38,964 nt of DNA from an uncultured Clostridia bacterium (GCA_910579415.1 CAJTUY010000002.1:64241-103204); one strand, 5' to 3'. Counted from the stretch's first letter, positions 7,490 through 16,362 are shown. Translations and numbers: made by a program. The notes: generated by a model from the sequence alone, not told the origin.

Positions 7490-10102
7490 ATGAAAAAATT
7501 ACTGATACTTGACTCCAACAGTATACTAAACCGGGCATTTTACGGTGTACGTTATTTAAGCACAAAGGACGGTACACCGACAAACGCCATATACGGATTT
7601 TTAAATATACTCATAAAGCTCATAAACGAACAGCAGCCAGATTATATATGCGCCGCATTTGACGTGAAAGCTCCGACGTTCCGTCATAAGCAGTATGAGG
7701 GGTACAAGGCGCAGCGCAAGCCTATGCCCGAAGGACTTGCCGCGCAAATGCCGATAGCAAAGGACGTTCTCAGGGCGATGGGAATAACAATTCTTGAAAA
7801 AGAAGGTTATGAGGCGGACGATATTATAGGTACTGTTGCGCGTATATGTGAAACGGATGGTATAAGCTGTTTTATAGCTACGGGCGATAAGGACGATTTA
7901 CAGCTTGCAAGCGATAAGACAAGGGTTATACTTACGGTTACAAAATCAGGTTATAATGAAACAATTGTATATGATGACAAAGCGGTTAAGGAGCGTTATC
8001 ACGTTACACCGAAGGAATTTATTGATATTAAAGCGCTTATGGGCGACCCGTCCGATAATATTCCGGGCGTAAAGGGTATCGGAGAAAAAACGGCGATGAA
8101 CCTTATTGAACAGCATCACAGTATTGAATATATCTATGACCATATAGATGAAATCGGTTTAAAGGGCGCAATGCTCCAAAAACTCAAGGACGGACGTGAC
8201 ATGGCGTTTATGTCAAAGGAGCTTGCAACGATTGATATAAATACCCCTGTTGAATTTTCTGCGGAGGACTGTGTGTTTGACGGATTTTCCGAAAATGACG
8301 GTTTGTATGATATATTAAAGAGGCTTGAACTTAACAGTATTATTAAGAAGCTTAATCTGTCGTCAGAGGAGGCGTCAGCGGAAAAGGAGGATATTTTTAA
8401 AGATTTCAGTTATACATTAAATTCTTCAGAACCGTTGCTCGGCGCAGATGACGCTCTTGCCGTTGTGATTGATTTTGAGGGTAATGAAGTATCAGCTGTT
8501 GCAATAGGCGCGGGAAATGCGGCGGCGGTCTTTACTGAAGATGCGGAAGAGATAGCAAAGAAAATGCTTGACCGTGAGAGCGGCCGTATAATTATGTTTG
8601 ATGCAAAGGAAGCAATGGTTAAGCTTAGCGGCAGGATTGAATTTAAAAACCTGTATGACGATACAGCAATTGCGGCATATCTTGCCGACCCGGCTAAAAG
8701 CGAATACAGCATAGAGAAGCTTGCGGAGGAGTATTTCGGAGTTACGATAGAAAAACCTGAAACGAAGCAGATGTCGCTGTTTGAAGAGGACGAAGCCGAT
8801 AAAAGTGAATATCTTGCAAAATGCGCTGTGGCATTATATGCGCTTAATAAGCGTATAAATAAGAGGATAGAGGAAAACGGACAGGAAAAGCTCTACCGCG
8901 AGGTGGAACTGCCGCTGGTAAGAGTGCTTTCGCACCTTGAAATAAACGGTTTTCTTGTGGACGAGGGACGTCTTAAAGAATTTTCCGAAATGCTAGGCAA
9001 GAAGATTGACGCGCTTACAGAGGAAATATATACTCTTGCAGGCGAGGAATTTAATATAAATTCTCCCAAACAGCTCGGAGTGATTTTATTTGAAAAACTT
9101 GAATTAAAGCCTGTCAAGAAAACAAAAACAGGTTATGCAACGAATGTCGACGTACTCGAAAAGCTGAAGGATAAGCATGCAATCATAGGATTTATTATGG
9201 AATACCGTCAGCTTACAAAGCTTAAAAGCACATACTGCGACGGTTTGTCGGCAGTTATAAACCGCAGTACGGGACGCATACATTCGGTGTTTACGCAGAC
9301 GGTTACGGTTACGGGCAGACTTTCATCAATAGAGCCGAATTTGCAGAATATCCCGACAAGAACGGAGTTGGGACGCGAAATACGCAAGGTGTTTGTCGCA
9401 AAGGAGGGTTACGTGCTTGTCGATGCGGACTATTCTCAGATTGAGCTGAGGGTGCTTGCTCATATGGCTAATGATGAAACGATGATAAATGCGTTTAAGA
9501 ATAATGAGGATATTCACGCGGTAACAGCATCGCAGGTGCTTGGCATACCGCTTGATGAGGTGACAAAGGAACAGCGTTCAAGCGCGAAGGCGGTTAATTT
9601 CGGAATTGTCTACGGTATAGGCGAATTTTCACTGTCACAGGATTTAGGTATATCGGTTAAGGAAGCAAAAGCGTATATTGACGGTTATCTTGAAAAATAT
9701 CACGGCGTACGCGAATATATGGAAACCGTAAAGGAGCAGGCAAAAAAGGACGGGTATGTAAAAACGCTTATGAACAGAATTCGTTATATTCCCGAACTGA
9801 AATCTCCCAATTTCAATATACGCCAGTTTGGCGAGCGTGTCGCGCTTAATACGCCGATACAGGGTACGGCGGCGGATATTATAAAGCTTGCAATGGTTCG
9901 CGCGGACGAGCGTCTTATACGCGAAGGACTTAGGTCAAGACTTATTTTGCAGGTGCATGACGAATTGATTGTTGAAGCGCATAAGGACGAGGTGGATACA
10001 GTCAAGCAAATTCTTGCAGAGGAAATGCAGGGCGCAATGAAGCTGAGCGTACCGCTGAAAGTAGATATGTCAGAGGGACATAGTTGGTTTGATGCAAAGT
10101 AG
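7490..10102 (+). CDS. polA: DNA polymerase I
   Basis: The protein has 870 residues. An N-terminal 5'-3' exonuclease domain (about 1-290) carries the acidic clusters EADDIIGT, TGDKDD and GDPSDNIPGVKGIGEKTA. The middle region (about 300-470) is a poorly conserved 3'-5' exonuclease-like domain: a DFE triplet (D328, E330) recalls the first exo motif, but I cannot confirm the other carboxylates, so proofreading is doubtful. The C-terminal polymerase domain has motif A (VDADYSQIELR), the O-helix region (RSSAKAVNFGIVYG) and motif C (VHDELIVE). It processes Okazaki fragments and fills repair gaps. The start follows AAGGAAG. It is monocistronic, with its own promoter and a short GC hairpin after the stop. 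Confidence 0.98.
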   Translation: MKKLLILDSNSILNRAFYGVRYLSTKDGTPTNAIYGFLNILIKLINEQQPDYICAAFDVKAPTFRHKQYEGYKAQRKPMPEGLAAQMPIAKDVLRAMGITILEKEGYEADDIIGTVARICETDGISCFIATGDKDDLQLASDKTRVILTVTKSGYNETIVYDDKAVKERYHVTPKEFIDIKALMGDPSDNIPGVKGIGEKTAMNLIEQHHSIEYIYDHIDEIGLKGAMLQKLKDGRDMAFMSKELATIDINTPVEFSAEDCVFDGFSENDGLYDILKRLELNSIIKKLNLSSEEASAEKEDIFKDFSYTLNSSEPLLGADDALAVVIDFEGNEVSAVAIGAGNAAAVFTEDAEEIAKKMLDRESGRIIMFDAKEAMVKLSGRIEFKNLYDDTAIAAYLADPAKSEYSIEKLAEEYFGVTIEKPETKQMSLFEEDEADKSEYLAKCAVALYALNKRINKRIEENGQEKLYREVELPLVRVLSHLEINGFLVDEGRLKEFSEMLGKKIDALTEEIYTLAGEEFNINSPKQLGVILFEKLELKPVKKTKTGYATNVDVLEKLKDKHAIIGFIMEYRQLTKLKSTYCDGLSAVINRSTGRIHSVFTQTVTVTGRLSSIEPNLQNIPTRTELGREIRKVFVAKEGYVLVDADYSQIELRVLAHMANDETMINAFKNNEDIHAVTASQVLGIPLDEVTKEQRSSAKAVNFGIVYGIGEFSLSQDLGISVKEAKAYIDGYLEKYHGVREYMETVKEQAKKDGYVKTLMNRIRYIPELKSPNFNIRQFGERVALNTPIQGTAADIIKLAMVRADERLIREGLRSRLILQVHDELIVEAHKDEVDTVKQILAEEMQGAMKLSVPLKVDMSEGHSWFDAK

Positions 10103-10104
10103 AA

Positions 10105-10124
10105 GGACTGCCCTGCGGCAGTCC
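10105..10124 (+). terminator. GC hairpin directly after polA
   Basis: GGACTGCC and GGCAGTCC pair perfectly with a CTGC loop, three bases after the polA stop. It has no T tract, so it may act as an RNA 3'-end stabiliser rather than a classical terminator. A close relative (AAAGGACTGC ... GCAGTCCTTT) follows the GH112 gene at 23065-23090. Confidence 0.45.
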
Positions 10125-10160
10125 CCCATACATGCTCTAATCTTGTGTTGCAACTAATAG

Positions 10161-10327
10161 GCTAATATGCGCATTAAAAAATGCGCGACCGAAGCCGCGC
10201 ATAAAAATGCACAACTTCAGTCGCCAAACTAAATATAACTAAAACAATAAACATATAAGTCACGTGTGCATTTTTTGCAAAAAAATATATGTTAATTGTT
10301 TTAATTTATTAAATTTAGTTTGGCAAA
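10161..10327. repeat. Long imperfect inverted repeat with a possible pseudoknot
   Basis: The gap between polA and znuA (about 380 bases) has no gene. GCCAAACTAAAT (10223-10234) is repeated inverted as ATTTAGTTTGGC (10313-10324), and the adjoining 18 bases of the left arm (10240-10257) also match the right arm inverted with one mismatch, so the arms are about 35 and 39 bases with a 28-base centre. AAAAATGCAC (10203-10212) lies left of this palindrome and is complementary to GTGCATTTTT (10266-10275) in its loop, so the two pairings interlock as a pseudoknot would. ATGCGCG (10181-10187) and CGCGCAT (10196-10202) form another hairpin just upstream. It may be a MITE-like element or a structured RNA. 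Confidence 0.55.
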
Positions 10328-10389
10328 TATAGTATATCATACCATTTTAGTTTTGTAAAGAAAAATTTAATAAGGCTAAAGCCGTCCTG

Positions 10390-10460
10390 CGAAGTGCCGG
10401 AGGCAATTCGGAGGAAGGGGGACCTCAAGCGTTTGCTTTGCAAAAGCGAGAGGTGGAAGG
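10390..10460. repeat. GGGGGACC-plus-hairpin element, copy 2, upstream of znuA
   Basis: A first hairpin (10390-10410) pairs CGAA with TTCG and TGCC with GGCA. GGAGGAAGGGGGACC follows, overlapping a second hairpin (10422-10454) that pairs ACCTC with GAGGT and GCGTTTGC with GCAAAAGC (one mismatch). GGTGGAAGG closes it. It shares the GGGGGACC lead-in and hairpin layout with the element at 5912-5943. It ends about 25 bases before the znuA start, so it would be in the znuA leader if transcription begins upstream. Confidence 0.45.
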
Positions 10461-10484
10461 TCTTATACAGAAAGGAAAATCAGC

Positions 10485-11333
10485 ATGAAAAAAATATTAC
10501 CTATACTTATTACACTATCAATGCTTTTAACCTCCTGCGGAATAACAGATGAGCAGTCGGATAAGCTTACGGTTTACACTTCATTTTACGCAATGAATGA
10601 TTTTGTGAAAACAATAGGCGGTGAGGACATTGTATATCATTGCATAGTTCCGTCGGGAACAGAGCCGCACGGCTTTGAGCCGACTGCGTCCGATATTGCA
10701 AAGCTGAGTAAAGCGGATGTGTTTGTATATAACGGCGGAGGTATAGACGCATGGGCGGAAAAAATTGCGGATACGCTTCCCGACAGCGTTGCGGTTGTAT
10801 GCGCGTCTGAGGGGATTGAAGAGGATGAAAACGACCCTCATATCTGGCTCAGTTTTGAAAACGCGGATAGACAGCTTGAAAATATTTATAAAGCGTTTTC
10901 AACGGTGGACAGCCAAAATTCGCAGAACTATCTCGACCGCTTAACGCAGTATTCAGCTAAGATGGATGAGTTGGAAAAGGAATACGAAAACGCAGGCTTT
11001 ACGGGCAAAAAGCTGTTTGTAACTCACGGCGCGTACGGGTATTTATGTAAGGAGTTCGGCATGGAGCAAATCGCGCTTGAGGGCGTGTCGGGTGACAGCG
11101 ACCCTTCGCCTGCCCAGATGGCGGATATGGTCAATAAGATAAAGGAAGACGGTGCAAAATGTATATTCTATGACCCGCTTGAAGGCGATAAAACGGCAAG
11201 GGCAGTAGCTGAGGAGGCAGGAGTCGGGATAAGTCCGCTTTATACCTTTGAGAGCGACCTTGAACGCGAACATCGCGGCTATTTAACAATTATGCAATTA
11301 AATTTGGAACAATTGGAAAAGGGATTAAAATAA
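10485..11333 (+). CDS. znuA: Zinc ABC transporter, substrate-binding lipoprotein
   Basis: This 282-residue lipoprotein has a signal peptide with lipobox LTSC (C18). It belongs to the TroA/ZnuA cluster of metal-binding proteins (SBP_bac_9): metal ligands are expected from the histidines in GTEPHGFEP, DPHIW and FVTHGAYGY, and an acidic residue in FYDPLEGDK. It lacks the long histidine-rich loop of E. coli ZnuA. Zinc rather than manganese is inferred from the Fur/Zur-type gene at the end of the operon. The start at 10485 follows AGAAAGGA. The stop overlaps the start of the next gene (TAATG), so the two are translationally coupled. Confidence 0.92.
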   Translation: MKKILPILITLSMLLTSCGITDEQSDKLTVYTSFYAMNDFVKTIGGEDIVYHCIVPSGTEPHGFEPTASDIAKLSKADVFVYNGGGIDAWAEKIADTLPDSVAVVCASEGIEEDENDPHIWLSFENADRQLENIYKAFSTVDSQNSQNYLDRLTQYSAKMDELEKEYENAGFTGKKLFVTHGAYGYLCKEFGMEQIALEGVSGDSDPSPAQMADMVNKIKEDGAKCIFYDPLEGDKTARAVAEEAGVGISPLYTFESDLEREHRGYLTIMQLNLEQLEKGLK

Positions 11334-11989
11334 TGAACAAACAGATGTCGGAATCAATAATTTTAGCGTCAATTCTCACGCTTTCGGGCGGATTTATGGA
11401 CGCGTATTCATATATGTGTCGCGGACAGGTTTTCGCCAATGCGCAGACGGGAAATATACTTCTGTTCGGAGTGAACATTGCAACGGGTCATCTGCATATG
11501 GCATTGCAGTATATATGCCCTGTAATAGCTTTTGCGATGGGTATAGCGATAGCTGATATTATAAGATTTATGCTTCGTGACAGCCGTAAAATTCACTGGC
11601 GTCAGCTTACGGTGCTTATGGAGGCGGTTATACTTTTCGCTGTCGCATTCATTCCTGAAGGCTTTAACCTGCCTGCAAACAGTCTTACCTCGCTTGCATG
11701 CGGAGCGCAGGTGGAAAGCTTTAGAAAAATAAACGGCAGCAGTATGGCAACGACTATGTGCATAGGAAACCTCAGAACCGCTACACAGTCGCTGTGCGAT
11801 TATTTTCTCAAAGGCGAACGTCAGAGCGCAAAGCGCGGCATGATGTTTTTCGGGATAATAGGAGTGTTTATAATTGGCGCAGTTATAGGAAATATATGCG
11901 TTACGCATTTTTCGGAAAAAGCTATTCTGGTAAGCGCCGCATTGCTTGTCATAAGTTTTGTAATGATGTTTGTAAATGAGGAACAGTAA
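11333..11989 (+). CDS. YoaK-family (DUF1275) integral membrane protein inside the zinc operon
   Basis: The protein has 218 residues and about six hydrophobic segments. The opening GGFMDAYSYMCRGQVFANAQTGNILLFG and the later SSMATTMCIGNLRTATQSL are characteristic of DUF1275/YoaK proteins, whose substrate is unknown. The gene starts within the znuA stop codon (TAATG) and ends one base before the znuC ATG, so it is part of the operon. That position suggests a link to metal uptake or to a condition of zinc limitation, but nothing in the protein shows metal ligands clearly. Confidence 0.88.
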   Translation: MNKQMSESIILASILTLSGGFMDAYSYMCRGQVFANAQTGNILLFGVNIATGHLHMALQYICPVIAFAMGIAIADIIRFMLRDSRKIHWRQLTVLMEAVILFAVAFIPEGFNLPANSLTSLACGAQVESFRKINGSSMATTMCIGNLRTATQSLCDYFLKGERQSAKRGMMFFGIIGVFIIGAVIGNICVTHFSEKAILVSAALLVISFVMMFVNEEQ

Positions 11990-11990
11990 A

Positions 11991-12728
11991 ATGGATAATG
12001 AAATTTTAAAGGTAGAAAATCTGTATTTTGATTATTCCGACACTTCGGTTCTGCGCGATGTTAATTTCACGTTGAGTAAGGGCGATTTTCTCGGAATAAT
12101 CGGCGCAAACGGCGCAGGTAAAAGTACGCTTATAAAAATAATACTTAAAATCCTGCCGTATTCAAAGGGTAAAATCACATTGTTCGGCGAGGATTTATCA
12201 TGCTTTCGGGATAACTGTAAAATAGGCTATGTTTCACAGAAGGCAAATTCATTTAACAGTGATTTTCCTGCTACCGTAAAGGAAGTTGTAACTGCCAACC
12301 TTTATAGCAGACGCGGATTTTTAAAACGCGGCGGCAATGATAAGAAAAAGCTTCACGATGTACTTGAAAAGGTGGGTATGTCGGGATATGAAAATAAACT
12401 TATAGGCAGACTGTCAGGCGGACAGCAGCAGCGCGTTTTTATTGCGCGCGCGCTTATAAGCGACCCCGAGCTTCTGCTTATGGACGAGCCGACAGTCGGT
12501 GTCGACGCTAAATCCGTCAGGCAGATTATGGATATAATAACTGAGCTTAACAGGCAGGGGATAACAATAATCATGACAAATCACGACACGCCTGAGCTTG
12601 TGCGCGTGTCGGATAAGCTCCTTATATTCTGTGAGCATGGCAACGGCGAATTTGTAGAACGCAGTAATCTTACAATGCAGCAGATAAACGAAATATTTGC
12701 AGGAAAGAGGGTGCATCATCATGCCTGA
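11991..12728 (+). CDS. znuC: Zinc ABC transporter, ATP-binding protein
   Basis: The protein has 245 residues: Walker A GANGAGKST (38-46), signature LSGGQQQR, Walker B LLLMDEPTVGVD and the switch histidine in MTNHD. It powers ZnuB-dependent zinc import. The start at 11991 was chosen because GAGGA lies at proper spacing; an in-frame ATG at 11976 would add five residues and overlap the previous gene. The C-terminus is HHH-rich (KRVHHHA), which may be incidental. It overlaps znuB by eight bases. Confidence 0.95.
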   Translation: MDNEILKVENLYFDYSDTSVLRDVNFTLSKGDFLGIIGANGAGKSTLIKIILKILPYSKGKITLFGEDLSCFRDNCKIGYVSQKANSFNSDFPATVKEVVTANLYSRRGFLKRGGNDKKKLHDVLEKVGMSGYENKLIGRLSGGQQQRVFIARALISDPELLLMDEPTVGVDAKSVRQIMDIITELNRQGITIIMTNHDTPELVRVSDKLLIFCEHGNGEFVERSNLTMQQINEIFAGKRVHHHA

Positions 12729-13527
12729 GATATTCCAGTACGATTTTATGCGCCGCGCATTGATTATTGCGGCGGTAATAGGAATAATTGCGCCGTGTAT
12801 AGGAACCCCGATAGTTTTGAAGCGTTTGTCGGCAATAGGTGACGCAACGTCGCATTCTGCACTTGCCGGTATTGCCGCAGGACTGGTTTTCGGCGTAAAT
12901 CCGATAATAGGCGCGGTGGTATTCGCGGTTCTGGCTGTAATGGGAATAGAGCTTATGCGCAAAGCCTTCGGAAAGTATTCCGAAATTGCTACGGTAGTAG
13001 TGATGTCGGCAGGTATAGGTCTTACGGCTGTGCTGTCGGGATTTATTGTAAACGGCTCGTCTAATCTCAACAGCTTTCTTTTTGGTTCGATTGTTGCGAT
13101 TTCGGACTTCGATTTATATTTCACTCTTGCGCTCGGCGCGGTGGTTATAATAGTGTCGCTCGCTTTATATAAAGAGCTTTTCTTTGTTACGTTCGATGAG
13201 GAGGCGGCAAAGCTTGCAGGAGTAAATACGGGTATGGTTAATCTTGTAATTATGCTTTTAACGGCAGTTACCGTTGCAGCGGCTTCAAGGATAGTAGGCG
13301 CGCTGATGATTTCTTCGCTGCTTGTTATACCCGTTGCGGCGGCAATGATGTGTGCCGGAAGCTATAAGCAGGTAAGTATTCTGTCGGTAGCGTTTGCGGA
13401 GATATTTACAATTTCAGGACTTATCATATCTTATTATCTTGACTTAAGACCCGGCGGAACAATTGTACTTCTGGGAGTTTTGTTTCTGATAATAGTTACT
13501 CTTCTGACGCGCAGGAGGCGGATATGA
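12721..13527 (+). CDS. znuB: Zinc ABC transporter, permease
   Basis: This 268-residue ABC-3 family permease has seven to eight hydrophobic segments. The segment RLSAIGDATSHSALAGIAAG is the typical cytoplasmic-loop signature of ZnuB/MntB-type permeases, and SRIVGALMISSLLVIPVAAAM is conserved near the C-terminus. It forms the membrane channel for ZnuA-delivered zinc. The ATG lies within the last codons of znuC, and its stop overlaps the start of zur (ATGA), so the operon is translationally coupled throughout. Confidence 0.95.
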   Translation: MPEIFQYDFMRRALIIAAVIGIIAPCIGTPIVLKRLSAIGDATSHSALAGIAAGLVFGVNPIIGAVVFAVLAVMGIELMRKAFGKYSEIATVVVMSAGIGLTAVLSGFIVNGSSNLNSFLFGSIVAISDFDLYFTLALGAVVIIVSLALYKELFFVTFDEEAAKLAGVNTGMVNLVIMLLTAVTVAAASRIVGALMISSLLVIPVAAAMMCAGSYKQVSILSVAFAEIFTISGLIISYYLDLRPGGTIVLLGVLFLIIVTLLTRRRRI

Positions 13528-13919
13528 TGGATATAAATTCAGTACTGTCAGAGTACGGTCTTAAATGTACCAGACAGCGTATTGCCGTTATGACTGCGCT
13601 GGCTGAGGCTCCGTCGCCCCTCAGTGCGGAGGAAATATATGAACGCTCGGAAAATATGTCGCTTTCAACAGTTTACAGGACGGTTGAAACACTTTGCAAA
13701 AAGGGCATAGCAGTCAAAAATACCATACGCGACAGCGATAAGTTTTATTATGCGCTTACAACCGATGCACACCGTCATTATGCGATTTGTCTGGGATGTC
13801 ACAGTATGAAATATGTTGATATATGTCCGGTTCATTCAACTGACATTGACGATTTTACAGTCACAGGTCATAAGCTTGAAATTTACGGTTACTGCAATAA
13901 GTGCAGACCGAAACCGTAA
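13524..13919 (+). CDS. zur: Fur-family metal-dependent repressor, probably Zur
   Basis: This 131-residue Fur-family protein has an N-terminal winged helix (TRQRIAVMTAL ... LSAEEIYERSENMSLSTVYRTVETLCKKG) and a C-terminal dimerisation domain with two CxxC pairs (CLGC and CNKC) for a structural zinc, plus HRHYAIC as a regulatory metal site. It closes the znu operon and so is most probably the zinc-responsive repressor of it, though Fur or PerR cannot be ruled out by sequence. Two starts are possible, 13524 and 13527 (MM); GCAGGAGG just upstream serves either. I did not find an unambiguous Zur box before znuA. Confidence 0.9.
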   Translation: MMDINSVLSEYGLKCTRQRIAVMTALAEAPSPLSAEEIYERSENMSLSTVYRTVETLCKKGIAVKNTIRDSDKFYYALTTDAHRHYAICLGCHSMKYVDICPVHSTDIDDFTVTGHKLEIYGYCNKCRPKP

Positions 13920-13945
13920 ACAATAAAGAAATTTGTTATAATACC

Positions 13946-13974
13946 TTGAAAATACATGGAAAAAGGTATATAAT
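13946..13974 (+). promoter_or_regulatory. Sigma-A promoter of pta
   Basis: TTGAAA (13946-13951), a 17-base spacer and a perfect TATAAT (13969-13974) lie 44 bases before the pta start. Confidence 0.75.
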
Positions 13975-14018
13975 ATTTTTATAAAAATCCAAAAGAGGGA
14001 AAAAAGGAGTTATGTGAA

Positions 14019-15017
14019 ATGAGTAAATTCATAGAACAGCTAAAAGCGAGAGCAAAAAAGGATATTAAAACGATTGTTCTTGCGGAGGGTGAGGAGATAA
14101 GAACGCTCAGGGCTGCCCAGACGGTTAAGCAAGAGGGTTATGCAAAGGTTATTCTTGTAGGTAATCCCGACAAAATCAAGTCAATGGCACAAGCTGAAAA
14201 TCTTGATATTGACGGAATTGAAATCGTTGACAGTGAAAACAGCGCAAAGAATGAGGAATATGCAAACGTATTCTATGAGCTTAGAAAGAATAAGGGCGTA
14301 ACACCAGAACAGGCTGCGGAAATAATTAAAGACCCGTCATATTATGCTGTTATGATGGTTAAGCAGGGTGACGCGGATGGTATGGTATCAGGCGCAATTC
14401 ACTCGTCGGCAGACACAATCCGTCCGTCGCTTCAGATTCTTAAAACAGCGCCGGGAACAAAGCTTGTATCGGCATTCTTTATTATGAATGTTCCCGACTG
14501 TGAATACGGTCATAACGGTACGTTTATTTTCGGTGACTGTGGTCTTAATCAGGACCCGACGGCAGATGAGGTAAGTGAAATTGCTATTTCATCGGCGGCT
14601 TCATACAGACAGCTTATAGAAGATGAGCCGAGAGTTGCCATGCTTTCATATTCTACATACGGCAGCGCAAAAAATCCGCTTGTTGATAAAATGCAGGAGG
14701 CTACAAGACTTGCGAAGGAAAAAGCTCCCGATTTAAAGCTTGACGGTGAATTACAGCTTGATGCTGCAATTGTTGACAGCGTTGCAAAGTCAAAGGCTCC
14801 GTCGTCTGACGTTGCAGGCAGTGCAAACGTGCTTATATTCCCGAATCTTGACGCAGGTAACATCGGTTACAAGCTTACTCAAAGACTTGCAAAAGCCGAA
14901 GCCTACGGTCCTATCTTACAGGGTATCGCAAAGCCTGTAAATGACCTGTCACGCGGCTGTTCTGCAGACGATATTGCAGGGGTTGTGGCAATAACCGCCG
15001 TTCAAGCCCAAAACTAA
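14019..15017 (+). CDS. pta: Phosphate acetyltransferase
   Basis: The 332-residue protein is a short-form (class I) phosphotransacetylase without the regulatory N-terminal domains of E. coli Pta. It converts acetyl-CoA and phosphate to acetyl phosphate and CoA. Family features are ADGMVSGAIHSSADTIRPSLQI, FGDCGLNQDPTADEVSEIAISSA and the tail LIFPNLDAGNIGYKLTQRLA ... NDLSRGCSADDI. The start follows AAAGGAG. ackA lies about 150 bases downstream on the same strand, so the two give the fermentative acetate pathway with ATP formation. Confidence 0.97.
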   Translation: MSKFIEQLKARAKKDIKTIVLAEGEEIRTLRAAQTVKQEGYAKVILVGNPDKIKSMAQAENLDIDGIEIVDSENSAKNEEYANVFYELRKNKGVTPEQAAEIIKDPSYYAVMMVKQGDADGMVSGAIHSSADTIRPSLQILKTAPGTKLVSAFFIMNVPDCEYGHNGTFIFGDCGLNQDPTADEVSEIAISSAASYRQLIEDEPRVAMLSYSTYGSAKNPLVDKMQEATRLAKEKAPDLKLDGELQLDAAIVDSVAKSKAPSSDVAGSANVLIFPNLDAGNIGYKLTQRLAKAEAYGPILQGIAKPVNDLSRGCSADDIAGVVAITAVQAQN

Positions 15018-15168
15018 GGGCTATATTACACGCCTATCACCTTTATATTATTGACGGAGATGTATTATGGGAGATATAGCAAATCAAATGGCATTATCTT
15101 TAATTCTAAAAATTAAAGACAAAATCAAATATAAATATATCGCAAGAAAACAGAAAGGAACAGAATCA

Positions 15169-16362
15169 ATGAAAATATTAGTTATAAATGCCGGAAGTTC
15201 ATCGCTTAAGTATCAGCTTATAAATATGGACAGTCATGAGGTTATGGCAAAAGGTCTTTGTGAAAGAATAGGTATTGAAGGTTCAAACCTTCAGCATACA
15301 AATGTCGCTCATGATGAAAAGACAGTAATTGAAAAGCCTATGAAAGATCATGGCGATGCTATTGCAATGGTTATTGACGCGCTTGTTGATGAAAAAATCG
15401 GAGTTATAAAGTCAATGGACGAAATCGGCGCGGTAGGTCACAGAGTTGTGCATGGCGCGGAGGAATTTGCCGATTCATGTATGGTAACAGACGCGGTTAT
15501 GAAAGCGCTTGAAAAATGTACGCCGCTTGCTCCGCTCCATAATCCGCCGAATATTATCGGTATTGAAGCATGTAAGAAGATTATGCCGGATACTCCTATG
15601 GTGGGCGTATTTGATACGGCGTTCCACCAGACAATGCCTGCAAAAGCATTTATGTACGCGCTTCCTTATGAGTGCTACGAGAAGGACAGAATAAGAAAAT
15701 ACGGTTTTCACGGAACAAGTCATAAGTACGTTTCACAGAAGGCTGCTGAGGTGCTTGGAAAAAATAAAGAGGATTTGAAGATAGTTACATGTCACTTAGG
15801 TAACGGTTCGTCAATTTCAGCGGTTGACGGCGGTAAGTGTGTGGACACGTCAATGGGCTTCACGCCGCTTGACGGTGTGCCGATGGGTACAAGAACAGGC
15901 TCAATGGACCCGGCTGTTGTGACATATCTTATTAACAAGGGTATGAGCGCAAAGGACGTTGACAATCTGATGAATAAGAAAAGCGGCGTTCAGGGCGTAT
16001 CGGGTGTATCGTCAGACTTCCGTGATTTGTCGGCAGCGGCAAAGGACGGTAATGAAAGAGCGCGTCTTGCGCTTGATATGTTCACATATCAGGTTAAAAA
16101 ATATATAGGTTCATATGCGGCGGCTATGGGCGGTATTGATGCGGTGGTATTTACCGCAGGTGTTGGTGAGAATGACGCCGCGACACGCGCTGCAATTGTT
16201 GACGGACTTGATTTTATGGGAATTAAGATTGACGAAGCAAAGAACGCGGCTCGCGGTACGGTTGATATATCCGCCGCCGATGCAGCTGTAAAAACGCTTG
16301 TTATTCCTACAAACGAGGAATTGATGATTGCGATTGATACACAAAGACTTGTAGAAGGTTAA
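15169..16362 (+). CDS. ackA: Acetate kinase
   Basis: The 397-residue protein matches the usual 400-residue length. It opens with MKILVINAGSSSLKYQL, the phosphate-binding start of the ASKHA fold, and has FHGTSHKYV, HLGNGSSI, GFTPLDGVPMGTRTG and FTAGVGEND. It turns acetyl phosphate and ADP into acetate and ATP. The start at 15169 is preceded by AGAAAGGA and matches family N-termini. The same frame is open back to an ATG at 15067 that has its own good binding site, adding 34 mostly basic residues (see findings). The terminator at 16375-16406 ends the transcript. Confidence 0.97.
   Translation: MKILVINAGSSSLKYQLINMDSHEVMAKGLCERIGIEGSNLQHTNVAHDEKTVIEKPMKDHGDAIAMVIDALVDEKIGVIKSMDEIGAVGHRVVHGAEEFADSCMVTDAVMKALEKCTPLAPLHNPPNIIGIEACKKIMPDTPMVGVFDTAFHQTMPAKAFMYALPYECYEKDRIRKYGFHGTSHKYVSQKAAEVLGKNKEDLKIVTCHLGNGSSISAVDGGKCVDTSMGFTPLDGVPMGTRTGSMDPAVVTYLINKGMSAKDVDNLMNKKSGVQGVSGVSSDFRDLSAAAKDGNERARLALDMFTYQVKKYIGSYAAAMGGIDAVVFTAGVGENDAATRAAIVDGLDFMGIKIDEAKNAARGTVDISAADAAVKTLVIPTNEELMIAIDTQRLVEG

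Noticed and set aside
12414..13124. A 236-codon open frame on the minus strand.
   Set aside because: It is antisense to znuC and znuB, whose motifs and couplings are unambiguous.
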